Source: Gammaproteobacteria bacterium HGW-Gammaproteobacteria-13 (lineage in GTDB: Bacteria; Pseudomonadota; Gammaproteobacteria; Pseudomonadales; Pseudomonadaceae). Taken from it: a stretch of DNA of 64,000 bases. Below are positions 53,987 to 61,799 of the stretch, piece by piece. The position numbers and the translations under genes were made by a program. Each line of letters starts with the position of its first letter. Position 1 is the first letter of the stretch. The notes beneath the pieces are model-generated. The model saw nothing but the letters and a program-made list of their open reading frames with translations. It was not told where the DNA came from and did no database searches. The DNA is taken from NCBI GenBank assembly GCA_002840155.1, contig PGZH01000001.1, positions 223,407 through 287,406 on the forward strand, given 5' to 3'.

Positions 53987-54904
53987 CTATGCCTCGGCCA
54001 GCGCTTCGAGAAAACTCTCCAGCACCAGATGCGGGCGGCGGCCTTTGCGCGTCACCGAGGCCAGGCTGATGTCGTAGAAGCGGCTGGCCGGCTTCAGCAC
54101 GCGCAGACGGCCCTGCTGCACCCATGCCTGGGCGTAGTGGTCTGGTAGGTAGCCGATATAGCGCCCGGTGAGAATCAGAAAGGCCATGCCTTCGCGGTCC
54201 GAGGCGCTAGCCGTGCAGTTGAGCGCCTGATAGTGGCTCTGCACCTCGGGCGGCAGGCGGAAGGTCGGGGCGATGGCTTCCTGGCTGTTCAGCCGCTCAT
54301 CCTCCAGCTGCTGATCATCGACATAGAACAGCGGGTGGCCGACCGCGCAGTAGAGCAGCGAGCGCTCGTCGTACAGCGCCTGGTAGTCCAATCCGGACAG
54401 CGCGCCGGCTTGCGGCACCACGCCGATATGCAGACGGCCGTCGAGCACGCCTTGCTCGACTTCACTCGGCGGGGTCATGCGGATATGGATGTGCACGTCC
54501 GGGCCGCGTTCTTTCAGGCGCGCCAGGGCGTTGGTGATGCGCATATGCGGCACCGTCACCAGGTTGTCGGTCAGGCCGATATTCAGCTCGCCGCGCAGGT
54601 GCTGGTGCAGGCCGTTGACCTCGGTGCGAAAGCTCTCCAGCGCTGCCAACAACTGCTGGGTGCTCTGGAATACCTCGCGGCCTTCTTCGGTTAGGGCAAA
54701 ACCGGCGCGGCCGCGCTGGCACAGGCGCAGGCCGAGGCGCTGTTCCAGATCGCTCATCTGCTGGCTGATCGCCGAGCGGCCTATCCCTAAGGCGCTTTCC
54801 GCAGCGGAAAAGCCGCCGCATTCCACCACGCTGCGAAACAGCTTGAGCAGGCGAATATCAAAGTCACTGACCTGAGCCAGCGGGTCGGGGCGGCGGGTGC
54901 TCAT
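53987..54904 (-). CDS. bauR: LysR-family regulator of beta-alanine utilisation (BauR)
   Basis: A 305-residue LysR protein divergent from bauA. The winged helix is FDIRLLKLFRSVVECGGFSAAESALGIGRSAISQQMSDLEQRLGLRLCQRGRAGFALTEEG (about 14-73), followed by an effector domain from GELNIGLTDNLVTVPHMRI. In P. aeruginosa bauR (PA0133) sits divergently next to bauA and activates it in the presence of beta-alanine; gene order and size match. A TTTAGT-N9-ACTAAA palindrome lies 17 bp from its start codon. Confidence 0.88.
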   Translation of the reverse strand: MSTRRPDPLAQVSDFDIRLLKLFRSVVECGGFSAAESALGIGRSAISQQMSDLEQRLGLRLCQRGRAGFALTEEGREVFQSTQQLLAALESFRTEVNGLHQHLRGELNIGLTDNLVTVPHMRITNALARLKERGPDVHIHIRMTPPSEVEQGVLDGRLHIGVVPQAGALSGLDYQALYDERSLLYCAVGHPLFYVDDQQLEDERLNSQEAIAPTFRLPPEVQSHYQALNCTASASDREGMAFLILTGRYIGYLPDHYAQAWVQQGRLRVLKPASRFYDISLASVTRKGRRPHLVLESFLEALAEA

Positions 54905-54920
54905 TGGTTATGGCTCATTG

Positions 54921-54941
54921 TTTAGTAGATGATTAACTAAA
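54921..54941. promoter_or_regulatory. Candidate BauR operator
   Basis: TTTAGT-N9-ACTAAA, a perfect LysR-type palindrome, sits 17 bp upstream of the bauR start and about 100 bp upstream of bauA. It could mediate both bauA activation and bauR autocontrol. Confidence 0.6.
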
Positions 54942-55041
54942 GATAAGAAGAGTCGTGTTTTCCTGACTCTAAGCCCGTGGCACCTTTGCTGGCAACTGCT
55001 TCTCCTTATAAGAACACCGCCCTTCCTTGCGAGGCCGCACC

Positions 55042-56388
55042 ATGAACATGCCGCAGACCGCCACCCCGTCCCTGGCCAGCCAGCTCAAGCTGGATGCGCA
55101 CTGGATGCCGTTTTCCGCCAACCGCAACTTCAAGCGTGACCCGCGTCTGATCGTCGGTGCCGACGGCAACTACTTTATCGACGACAAGGGCCGCCGCGTG
55201 TTCGACAGCCTGTCCGGGCTGTGGACCTGTGGCGCCGGGCACAACCGCAAGGAAATTCAGGAGGCCGTGGCCAAGCAGCTGGGCACCCTCGATTACGCGC
55301 CGGGCTTCCAGTACGGCCACCCGCTGTCCTATCAGCTGGCCGAGAAAATCACCGAGCTGACCCCAGCCGGCCTCGACCACGTGTTCTACACCGACTCCGG
55401 CTCCGAGTGCGCCGACACCTCGGTGAAGATGGCCAAGGCCTACTGGCGCCTGAAAGGCCAGCCGAGCAAAACCAAATTTATCGGCCGTGCCCGTGGCTAC
55501 CACGGCGTGAACATTGCCGGTACCTCACTGGGCGGCATCGGCGGCAACCGCAAGATGTTCGGCCAGATGATGGACGCCGACCACCTGCCGCACACCCTGC
55601 AAGCGCACCTGGCCTTCACCAAGGGCATGGCCGCGACCGGCGGTGTCGAGCTGGCCAACGAGCTGCTCAAGCTGATCGAACTGCACGACGCCTCGAACAT
55701 CGCCGCAGTAATCGTCGAGCCGATGTCCGGTTCCGCTGGCGTGATCGTGCCGCCAGTTGGCTACCTGCAGCGCCTGCGTGAAATCTGCACCCAGCACAAC
55801 ATTCTGCTGATCTTCGACGAAGTGATCACCGCCTACGGCCGCATGGGCAAATGGACCGGTGCCGAATACTTCGGCGTGGTCCCGGACCTGATGAACACCG
55901 CCAAGCAGATCACCAACGGCGCGATTCCACTGGGCGCAGTGATCGCTTCCAGCGAGATCTACAACACTTTTATGAACCAGGCGATTCCCGAGCACATGGT
56001 CGAGTTCGGCCACGGCTACACCTACTCGGGTCACCCGGTTGCCTGCGCCGCTGGCCTGGCAACCCTGGAGCTGCTCAAACGCGACAACCTGATCGAGCAA
56101 TCGGCTGTCCTGGCGCCGATCTTTGAAGAGAAGCTGCACAGCCTCAAAGGCAGCAAGAACGTCGTCGACATCCGCAACTGCGGCCTGGCCGGCGCGATCC
56201 AGATCGCCCCGCGTGACGGCGACCCGGTGATCCGCCCGTTCGAGGCCGGTATCAAACTGTGGAACGCCGGCTTCTACGTGCGCTTCGGCGGCGACACCCT
56301 GCAGTTCGGGCCAACCTTCAACACCAAGCCCGAGCAGCTGGACTCCGTGTTCAACGCCGTCGGCGATGTGCTGAACAGCCTGGATTAA
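55042..56388 (+). CDS. bauA: Beta-alanine:pyruvate transaminase BauA
   Basis: A 448-residue class III aminotransferase, exactly the P. aeruginosa BauA length. The Schiff-base lysine is K288 (MNTAKQITNG), the same position as in the P. aeruginosa enzyme. Also visible are FDEVITAYGRMG (PLP Asp), TDSGSECADTSVKMA (phosphate loop) and HGYTYSGHPVACAAGLA. It transfers the amino group of beta-alanine (and probably other omega-amino acids) to pyruvate, giving malonic semialdehyde. bauC follows after about 97 bp with a palindrome between. Confidence 0.95.
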   Translation: MNMPQTATPSLASQLKLDAHWMPFSANRNFKRDPRLIVGADGNYFIDDKGRRVFDSLSGLWTCGAGHNRKEIQEAVAKQLGTLDYAPGFQYGHPLSYQLAEKITELTPAGLDHVFYTDSGSECADTSVKMAKAYWRLKGQPSKTKFIGRARGYHGVNIAGTSLGGIGGNRKMFGQMMDADHLPHTLQAHLAFTKGMAATGGVELANELLKLIELHDASNIAAVIVEPMSGSAGVIVPPVGYLQRLREICTQHNILLIFDEVITAYGRMGKWTGAEYFGVVPDLMNTAKQITNGAIPLGAVIASSEIYNTFMNQAIPEHMVEFGHGYTYSGHPVACAAGLATLELLKRDNLIEQSAVLAPIFEEKLHSLKGSKNVVDIRNCGLAGAIQIAPRDGDPVIRPFEAGIKLWNAGFYVRFGGDTLQFGPTFNTKPEQLDSVFNAVGDVLNSLD

Positions 56389-56404
56389 GCCAAACACCTA
56401 TTCC

Positions 56405-56456
56405 GTAGGAGCGGGCCATGCCCGCGAAACGCATCGCGGCCATGGGCCGCTCCTAC
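56405..56456. repeat. Inverted repeat, GTAGGAGCGG family, between bauA and bauC
   Basis: GTAGGAGCGGGCCATG-type and complementary CATGGGCCGCTCCTAC arms form a long hairpin in the bauA-bauC gap. A related unit is at 58109-58170. It may give unequal levels of the two mRNAs. Confidence 0.85.
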
Positions 56457-56485
56457 AAAACAAGATCCGTTATTAAGGAACTGCC

Positions 56486-57982
56486 ATGACCCTCGTTACC
56501 CACCTGATCCACGGCGAACTGACTGCCGGCACCGGCCGCAGCGCAGACGTGTTCAACCCGTCCACCGGCGCGGCGACCAAGAAAGTCGCGCTGGCTGACC
56601 GCGCCACCATGCAACTGGCCATCGACTCGGCCAAGAGCGCCTTCCCGGCCTGGCGCAACACCCCGCCAGCCAAGCGCGCCCAGGTGATGTTCCGCTTCAA
56701 GCAGCTGCTTGAGCAGCACGAAGCGACCATCTCCAAGCTGATCAGCGAAGAGCACGGCAAAACCCTGGAAGACGCCGCCGGTGAACTCAAGCGCGGCATC
56801 GAGAACGTCGAATTCGCCTGCGCCGCCCCGGAAATCCTCAAGGGCGAGTACAGCCGCAACGTCGGCCCGAATATCGACGCCTGGAGCGACATGCAGCCAA
56901 TCGGCGTAGTCGCCGGTATCACCCCGTTCAACTTTCCGGCCATGGTGCCGCTGTGGATGTACCCGCTGGCCATCGTCTGCGGCAACTGCTTTATCTTGAA
57001 GCCGTCCGAGCGTGACCCAAGCTCCACCCTGTATATCGCCCAACTGCTGCAAGAGGCTGGCTTGCCGAAAGGCGTGCTCAACGTGGTGCACGGCGACAAG
57101 GAAGCGGTGGATGCGCTGATCGAAGCGCCGGAAGTCAAAGCCCTGAGCTTTGTTGGCTCCACGCCGATTGCCGAATATATCTACAGCGAAGGCACCAAGC
57201 GCGGTAAGCGCGTCCAGGCCCTGGGCGGCGCGAAGAACCACGCCGTACTGATGCCCGATGCCGACCTGGACAACGCCGTCAGCGCACTGATGGGCGCCGC
57301 CTACGGTTCTTGCGGCGAGCGCTGCATGGCCATCTCCGTGGCCGTGTGCGTAGGCGACCAGATTGCCGATGCCCTGGTCGAGAAGATCGTGCCGCAAATC
57401 AAAGCCCTGAAAATCGGTGCCGGCACCTCATGCGGCCTGGACATGGGCCCGCTGGTTACCGGTGCAGCGCGTGACAAGGTCAAAGGCTACATCGATGCTG
57501 GTGTGGCCCAGGGCGCAAGCCTGGTGGTTGACGGTCGCGATCTGGTGGTTGCCGGCAACGAAAACGGCTTCTTCGTCGGCGGCACCCTGTTCGATAAGGT
57601 GACCCCGGAGATGACCATCTACACCGACGAAATCTTCGGCCCAGTGCTGTGCATCGTCCGCGTCGGCAGCCTGGAAGCCGCCATGCAGCTGATCAACGAC
57701 CACGAATACGGCAACGGCACCTGCATCTTCACCCGTGATGGTGAAGCCGCGCGCCTGTTCTGCGACGAAATCGAAGTCGGCATGGTCGGCGTCAACGTAC
57801 CGCTGCCCGTACCGGTGAGCTACCACAGCTTCGGCGGCTGGAAGCGCTCGCTGTTCGGCGACCTGCACGCCTACGGCCCGGACGGCGTGCGCTTCTACAC
57901 CCGCAAAAAGGCCATCACCCAACGCTGGCCGCAGCGCGCCAGCCACGAAGCGGCGCAGTTCGCTTTCCCGAGTAATGGCTAA
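56486..57982 (+). CDS. bauC: CoA-acylating (methyl)malonate-semialdehyde dehydrogenase
   Basis: A 498-residue aldehyde dehydrogenase of the MmsA type. Cofactor block ITPFNFPAMVPLWMYP, substrate-channel and catalytic C280 in SCGERCMAI; the general-base Glu of ordinary ALDHs is absent, as in CoA-acylating enzymes. It converts malonic semialdehyde to acetyl-CoA with CoA and NAD (and methylmalonate semialdehyde to propionyl-CoA). It follows bauA and completes the beta-alanine route; a strong terminator lies 9 bp after the stop. Also known as mmsA. Confidence 0.94.
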   Translation: MTLVTHLIHGELTAGTGRSADVFNPSTGAATKKVALADRATMQLAIDSAKSAFPAWRNTPPAKRAQVMFRFKQLLEQHEATISKLISEEHGKTLEDAAGELKRGIENVEFACAAPEILKGEYSRNVGPNIDAWSDMQPIGVVAGITPFNFPAMVPLWMYPLAIVCGNCFILKPSERDPSSTLYIAQLLQEAGLPKGVLNVVHGDKEAVDALIEAPEVKALSFVGSTPIAEYIYSEGTKRGKRVQALGGAKNHAVLMPDADLDNAVSALMGAAYGSCGERCMAISVAVCVGDQIADALVEKIVPQIKALKIGAGTSCGLDMGPLVTGAARDKVKGYIDAGVAQGASLVVDGRDLVVAGNENGFFVGGTLFDKVTPEMTIYTDEIFGPVLCIVRVGSLEAAMQLINDHEYGNGTCIFTRDGEAARLFCDEIEVGMVGVNVPLPVPVSYHSFGGWKRSLFGDLHAYGPDGVRFYTRKKAITQRWPQRASHEAAQFAFPSNG

Positions 57983-57990
57983 GTAACACA

Positions 57991-58024
57991 AAGGGGGCTG
58001 ATCGCAGGATCAGCCCCCTTTTTT
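57991..58024 (+). terminator. Rho-independent terminator of bauA-bauC
   Basis: AAGGGGGCTGATC / GATCAGCCCCCTT with a 4-base loop followed by TTTT is a strong intrinsic terminator that also works in reverse because of its A run. Confidence 0.93.
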
Positions 58025-58039
58025 GATGCGACAAAGACT

Positions 58040-58342
58040 GTAGGAGGGGCTTTAGCCGCGAGCTTTCGCGACCATCGCCAAGGCATCACCCGCAGGCGCA
58101 ATTATTCCGTAGGAGCGGACCATGCCCGCGATCAAGGCCACCACCGAATCGCGGGCAAGCCCGCTCCTACAAAAGCACCACCGTAGGATGGGTTGAGCGC
58201 AGCGATACCCATCAAGCAACAACAGCTTTACGCAACAAACCAGCCGCGCGGGCGCGGCGTTGGTGCAGTGACCGCAGGTTACGGCACCCCTTGGGTGAGC
58301 GGGTTCAGGGTTTCCTGACCCGCAAGCCCGCTCTCCCAAGGG
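58040..58342. repeat. Cluster of four different palindromic repeats
   Basis: This 300-bp gap holds, in order: a GGGAGGGGCTTTAGCCGC-type half element (58040-58070), a GTAGGAGCGG-type inverted pair (58109-58170), a REP of the RAYT-associated family (58183-58214), and a large hairpin CCCTTGGGTGAGCGGG ... CCGCTCTCCCAAGGG (58288-58342). No gene was found between the bau terminator and the amidotransferase gene. Confidence 0.85.
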
Positions 58343-58380
58343 CAGCCCACTTCAATTATTAATGAAGAGGACTCCTTGCA

Positions 58381-59163
58381 ATGAGCAAACCCATGATTGG
58401 CCTTCCCCTGTGCCGTTGGCAGCTGACCAGCCGTGATATCGGCTGGTTTCACCTGGTCGGTGAGAAGTACATCCATGCCGTCACCGGCTTCGGTGCCTTC
58501 CCGCTGATGATCCCGGCCTTCGGCGATGATCTGGACATGGACACGGTGCTGGATAGCGTCAGCGGCATCATGTTCGGCGGCTCACTCTCCAACGTGCACC
58601 CCAGCTTCTACGGCGACGACCATCCTGGCCTCGGCCTGGCCGACAAACCCCGTGATGCAACCGTGTTGCGTCTGCTGCGCGCCTGTATTGATCGCGGCAT
58701 TCCCTTCCTCGGCATCTGCCGTGGCATGCAGGAAATGAACGTGCTGTTTGGCGGCACCCTGCACCGTGAAGTGCATGAAGTGGCCGGCCGTCTCGATCAC
58801 CGTGAGGTGAAGGACGTACCGGACGACGTGGCCTATGGCCCGATGCACAACGTGGCCCTGACCGAGGGCGGCGTGTTGCATTCGTTGTTTGGCGAGCGGC
58901 AGATCAAGGTCAACTCATTGCATGGTCAGGGTGTTGATCGTCTCGGTGAGGGCTTGCAGATTGAAGCTGTGGCCGAGGATGGGCAGATCGAGGCGGTCAG
59001 TGTGATTGGCGCCAAGGCGTTTGCCGTTGGGGTGCAGTGGCATCCTGAGTATCGCTATTGGGAGAAGGCGGATTACAACGCGCTGTTGGAGGCGTTTCAT
59101 CAGGCGGCGAGGGAATATCAGGTGAAGAAATTTGAGCGTCGCAGTGAGGCTGCGTTGGTCTGA
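58381..59163 (+). CDS. PuuD-like class I glutamine-amidotransferase hydrolase
   Basis: A 260-residue class I GATase-like hydrolase: nucleophile C113 in GICRGMQEMNVLFGG, and H221-P-E223 in GVQWHPEYRYW. This is the gamma-glutamyl-gamma-aminobutyrate hydrolase (PuuD/PauD) group of polyamine catabolism; SDD and the EYRYWEK end are typical of Pseudomonas paralogues. Preceded by GAAGAGGACTCC. No gamma-glutamylpolyamine synthetase or oxidase is adjacent, so the substrate could also be another gamma-glutamyl amide. Proximity to bauA fits use of polyamine-derived beta-alanine. Confidence 0.88.
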   Translation: MSKPMIGLPLCRWQLTSRDIGWFHLVGEKYIHAVTGFGAFPLMIPAFGDDLDMDTVLDSVSGIMFGGSLSNVHPSFYGDDHPGLGLADKPRDATVLRLLRACIDRGIPFLGICRGMQEMNVLFGGTLHREVHEVAGRLDHREVKDVPDDVAYGPMHNVALTEGGVLHSLFGERQIKVNSLHGQGVDRLGEGLQIEAVAEDGQIEAVSVIGAKAFAVGVQWHPEYRYWEKADYNALLEAFHQAAREYQVKKFERRSEAALV

Positions 59164-59180
59164 GCCGAGTGGTGATTTAA

Positions 59181-59212
59181 ACAAAAGGCCCATCGATTGA
59201 TGGGCCTTTTGT
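59181..59212. terminator. Bidirectional terminator
   Basis: ACAAAAGGCCCATC / GATGGGCCTTTTGT with a GATT loop and A/T-rich flanks lies between convergent genes and can end both transcripts. Confidence 0.92.
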
Positions 59213-59221
59213 TTTGAGAGT

Positions 59222-59254
59222 TGATGGGTATTGCCGTGCTTAGCCCATGCTACG
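59222..59254. repeat. Degenerate REP (TGATGGGTA...CATGCTACG)
   Basis: TGATGGGTATTGCCGTGCTTA then GCCCATGCTACG is a diverged copy of the RAYT-linked REP, inserted next to the nuclease gene. Confidence 0.7.
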
Positions 59255-59259
59255 TGCTG

Positions 59260-60342
59260 TTAGTAGAAACTTATGGTTGTTTTCAGTTGATCAGCAAAAT
59301 CATAGATTTCGTCGAGTGAGCTGATGGGGTGGCGCGTTTCGTTCTTTTCTTGGTCGAAAATACCGATATATTTTTGCGTGCGGTTGAAGTGTAAGCGGCA
59401 TATTGGCTTGCGATTGTTATCGTCTAGCAATATTCCAAAGTAGCTTTGAGTGTCGCGTTGAATAATTCGTTTGGAGTCAACAACGGAACGCACAATAGCT
59501 TTGACGATGTGATAGCCCTCAAGCTCTTCTAAGGTGGTCAGAACCTTGTCTTCTGTAGTGTCGTCAATTTGCTCATTCGCAGGATCTGCTGGTGACGAAG
59601 TCGTGGCCGCGTAACTGGGTTGAATGGCTCCGCTCATTGCAGATTTCAGACGGTCGTTGATTTGGTCGTTCAAGAATTGCGCAACTGCCTTGCGGGTTAG
59701 TTCTGCAAATTGTTCGCGTACTTTTTGCGTGATCATCCCTTCGTAAACGCGCGATGCAAAGAATTTTACGAAGTCGTCGTCTGGCTTGGTGAATTGCAGT
59801 GCGATTTGTTTTTTTATCTGGCTTACATATTTTAGCTCGCCAGCTGCGTTGACTATTGACTCAACATCGAATGCTGATTTCGTAAGTTTTATAAGCTCTG
59901 GTACTGCATGCTCGTCTATATCTAATAAGTCGAGTTCAAGGAAAGGTTTTTCATCCATTTTGTTTGGGGCGTCAAGGTCAGTGAAGAATTTATAGACTTG
60001 ACCATTAGTTAGGATGGAGATCCGGGCATTTGTCACATGGAAGTAGCGAAATAATTGCGATGCATGGTTGATGTTGAGTGGCTCACCAATTTTCTTGCAT
60101 TCGATCAGTATCTGAACATCGCCATCTTTTAATATTGCGTAGTCAATTTTTTCACCCTTCTTCGTACCTACGTCGCAGACGAATTCTGGGGTTACTTCTC
60201 TGGGGTCAAACACGTCATAGCCGAGAACGGTATTTATAAATGGCATAACAAATGCGTTTTTCGTGGCTTCTTCCGTTTTAATCGCACTTGCCTGCTGACG
60301 GATTTTTGCTGAAAGGCTGCTTAGCTTCTCGAAGAACTCCAT
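59260..60342 (-). CDS. Orphan HsdR-N-type (type I restriction R-like) nuclease-domain protein
   Basis: The start is at MEFFEKLSSL, preceded by AAGGAGCGAAAA; an upstream ATG seven codons earlier overlaps that ribosome-binding site. The 360-residue product has a PD-(D/E)xK core D67-x13-E81-C-K83 (EKIDYAILKDGDVQILIECKK), with TEEATKNAFVMPFI upstream, the standard start of HSDR_N domains. The C-terminal half (about 200-360) has no helicase motors, modification or specificity subunits. The gene is AT-rich and lies between REPs and a RAYT. It may be a stand-alone nuclease or regulator of foreign DNA, but its function is unproven. Confidence 0.85.
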   Translation of the reverse strand: MEFFEKLSSLSAKIRQQASAIKTEEATKNAFVMPFINTVLGYDVFDPREVTPEFVCDVGTKKGEKIDYAILKDGDVQILIECKKIGEPLNINHASQLFRYFHVTNARISILTNGQVYKFFTDLDAPNKMDEKPFLELDLLDIDEHAVPELIKLTKSAFDVESIVNAAGELKYVSQIKKQIALQFTKPDDDFVKFFASRVYEGMITQKVREQFAELTRKAVAQFLNDQINDRLKSAMSGAIQPSYAATTSSPADPANEQIDDTTEDKVLTTLEELEGYHIVKAIVRSVVDSKRIIQRDTQSYFGILLDDNNRKPICRLHFNRTQKYIGIFDQEKNETRHPISSLDEIYDFADQLKTTISFY

Positions 60343-60384
60343 TTTTCGCTCCTTGCTACTCATGCATTATTTTTCTGTGGACCC

Positions 60385-60416
60385 GTAGGATGGGTTGAGC
60401 GTAGCGATACCCATCA
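60385..60416 (+). repeat. REP, left flank of RAYT
   Basis: GTAGGATGGGTTGAGC then GTAGCGATACCCATCA, 8 bp outside the RAYT stop. It is the mirror partner of 61036-61067. Confidence 0.9.
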
Positions 60417-60423
60417 ATAATGG

Positions 60424-60972
60424 CTATCTGAAATCATCACTGCTGCGCTCGCCAACGGCTTCATCTATTCCTTCGCTACCCGCCCAATCTCCCGGCAATA
60501 ACCCCGCTCGCACATACCGGTGAAACGACGACCACGGCCAATCGGCAACGTGCTGCACATGCCCATGCTTGCGCGGGTTGTGGTGGATGTAATCGATATG
60601 CCGGTTGAAATCCGTCTGATCGCGGATGCGATGCTCCCAATAACGGCGTTGCCAAATGCCGCGCTCGTCTTTGCGCTGCCTGCTGGCGGATATGCGCTCG
60701 CCGTAGGGCAAGGCGCGGGAAAATCCGGTTTTGATCAAGCGCCAACGTACAGCGAAATCGGCATCTCCGGTTGGCAAGGTACATAGAGCGTGCAGATGGT
60801 CTGGCAGGATCACGATGGCGTCGATTTGCCAGGGATGTTGGCGCATGACCTTGCGAAAGCTGGCGCGGAGCAGATCAATTTGTTCGGTTAGTAACGCCTG
60901 GCGGCGGTCGGCTAGGTTGAGGGTAAAGAACCAGGTGGAGCCTGGTGTGTGGTCGCGGCGGTAGTCAGTCAT
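60424..60972 (-). CDS. REP-associated tyrosine transposase (RAYT)
   Basis: A 182-residue IS200-like Y1 transposase. HUH motif H59-L-H61 (LPDHLHALC), catalytic tyrosine Y128 (HIDYIHHNPRKHG), and the fold-defining W-Q-R-R-Y-W-E-H-R and the tail V-x-x-W-P-W-S-S-F-H-R-Y. These proteins bind and process REP hairpins without moving as classical insertion sequences. The inverted REPs on each side and several matching REPs in the window make this the likely mobiliser of that repeat family. All key residues are intact, so it may be active. Confidence 0.93.
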   Translation of the reverse strand: MTDYRRDHTPGSTWFFTLNLADRRQALLTEQIDLLRASFRKVMRQHPWQIDAIVILPDHLHALCTLPTGDADFAVRWRLIKTGFSRALPYGERISASRQRKDERGIWQRRYWEHRIRDQTDFNRHIDYIHHNPRKHGHVQHVADWPWSSFHRYVRAGLLPGDWAGSEGIDEAVGERSSDDFR

Positions 60973-61035
60973 GACTGCAGTCCTTTGCAGAGTCGCGGTT
61001 GGCTGAGTGTAGTAGCGGTTTTATGTGGGATTGGT

Positions 61036-61067
61036 TGATGGGTATCGCGTTGCTCAACCCATCCTAC
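61036..61067 (-). repeat. REP, right flank of RAYT
   Basis: TGATGGGTATCGCGTTGC then TCAACCCATCCTAC in opposite orientation to the REP at 60385-60416, giving the REP-RAYT-PER arrangement. Confidence 0.9.
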
Positions 61068-61738
61068 GGATCGTTGCTTGGCGATTTATGTGTGCTCGCC
61101 GCTTCTGCGTTGCCCGGTCTAACCGTTCCGCCCTTACGGCGGCTCACTTTTGGCAAACGCCCCAAAAGTAAGCAAAAGGTCTTGCCCCTTGCATTCGGGT
61201 CTCGCTGCGCTCGACTTCCCTCGTTCCATCATTGCTCCAGGGGCCCGCCGCGAAGGGCCATCCCTGGCCCATCGCGGCTCTCGCGGCATCCATGCCGCTC
61301 AACCCCTTACGCAACGAAGAGCATGTTGTGGCCATAGATATGGATGTTTTGAACATCCCGGTGGACAAGCTTCGCGTTGTCCACCCTACGGATACCGAGC
61401 GTAGGGTGGATGACGCTTTATCCATCCACCATTGCGATAGTTGTTCGAGCTACTTGCTTTGGCCTTTTCGCTCTGCCTTCCAGAAGCCGCCTAGGCGACG
61501 GGGTCCCTGAATCCCGTCAGGAGGCCGAAACGTAGCGCCGCGGAGTAACAGTCGCAGGCTGGCCCGAAGGGTGAGCGCAGCGAATCAAGTAACTCGCCGT
61601 AAGGGCGAAACGCTTAATCCGCGTTACCGCTGCGGCGGCGGAATACCTGCGGCCCAACCAGCCGCCGATTTACCGCGACAGTCGCTTTCGCGCTGCAGCG
61701 TTGTCGTGGTGAGGCCAGCGCTGGCGCTGTCATAAGCC
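61068..61738. other. Non-coding, repeat-rich stretch without a supported gene
   Basis: It has palindromes of the GTAGGGTGGA family (GGTGGACAAGCTTCGCGTTG...TCCACCCTAC at 61360-61389 and GTAGGGTGGATGACGC...CATCCACC at 61401-61430) and AAAAG/CTTTT-type inverted segments near 61145-61180 (TTTTGGCAAACGCCCCAAAA). Open frames here lack ribosome-binding sites and coding bias. Similar stretches are common between Pseudomonas genes and look like worn repeat arrays or decayed gene remains. Confidence 0.7.
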
Positions 61739-61765
61739 TTAACTATCCTCTACAAGCGCCGATAG
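61739..61765 (+). promoter_or_regulatory. FliA (sigma-28) type promoter of the chemoreceptor
   Basis: TTAA-N15-GCCGATAG fits the flagellar sigma factor pattern TAAA-N15-GCCGATAA, 35 bp upstream of the start codon. Chemoreceptor genes are normally in this regulon. Confidence 0.75.
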
Positions 61766-61799
61766 AGCGTATTACTGGCCAGCTAGAAGGCGATGTCCC

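Noticed and set aside
53987-54904. bauR start interfering with a sigma-54 promoter near 54990 (TGGCACCTTTGC)
   Set aside because: The distance between GG and GC is too short for RpoN.
58040-58342. CRISPR array
   Set aside because: The units are unrelated palindromes with no regular spacers and no cas genes.
61232-61510. 92-codon frame in the repeat-rich gap
   Set aside because: It runs across two palindromic repeats, has no ribosome-binding site and unlikely composition.
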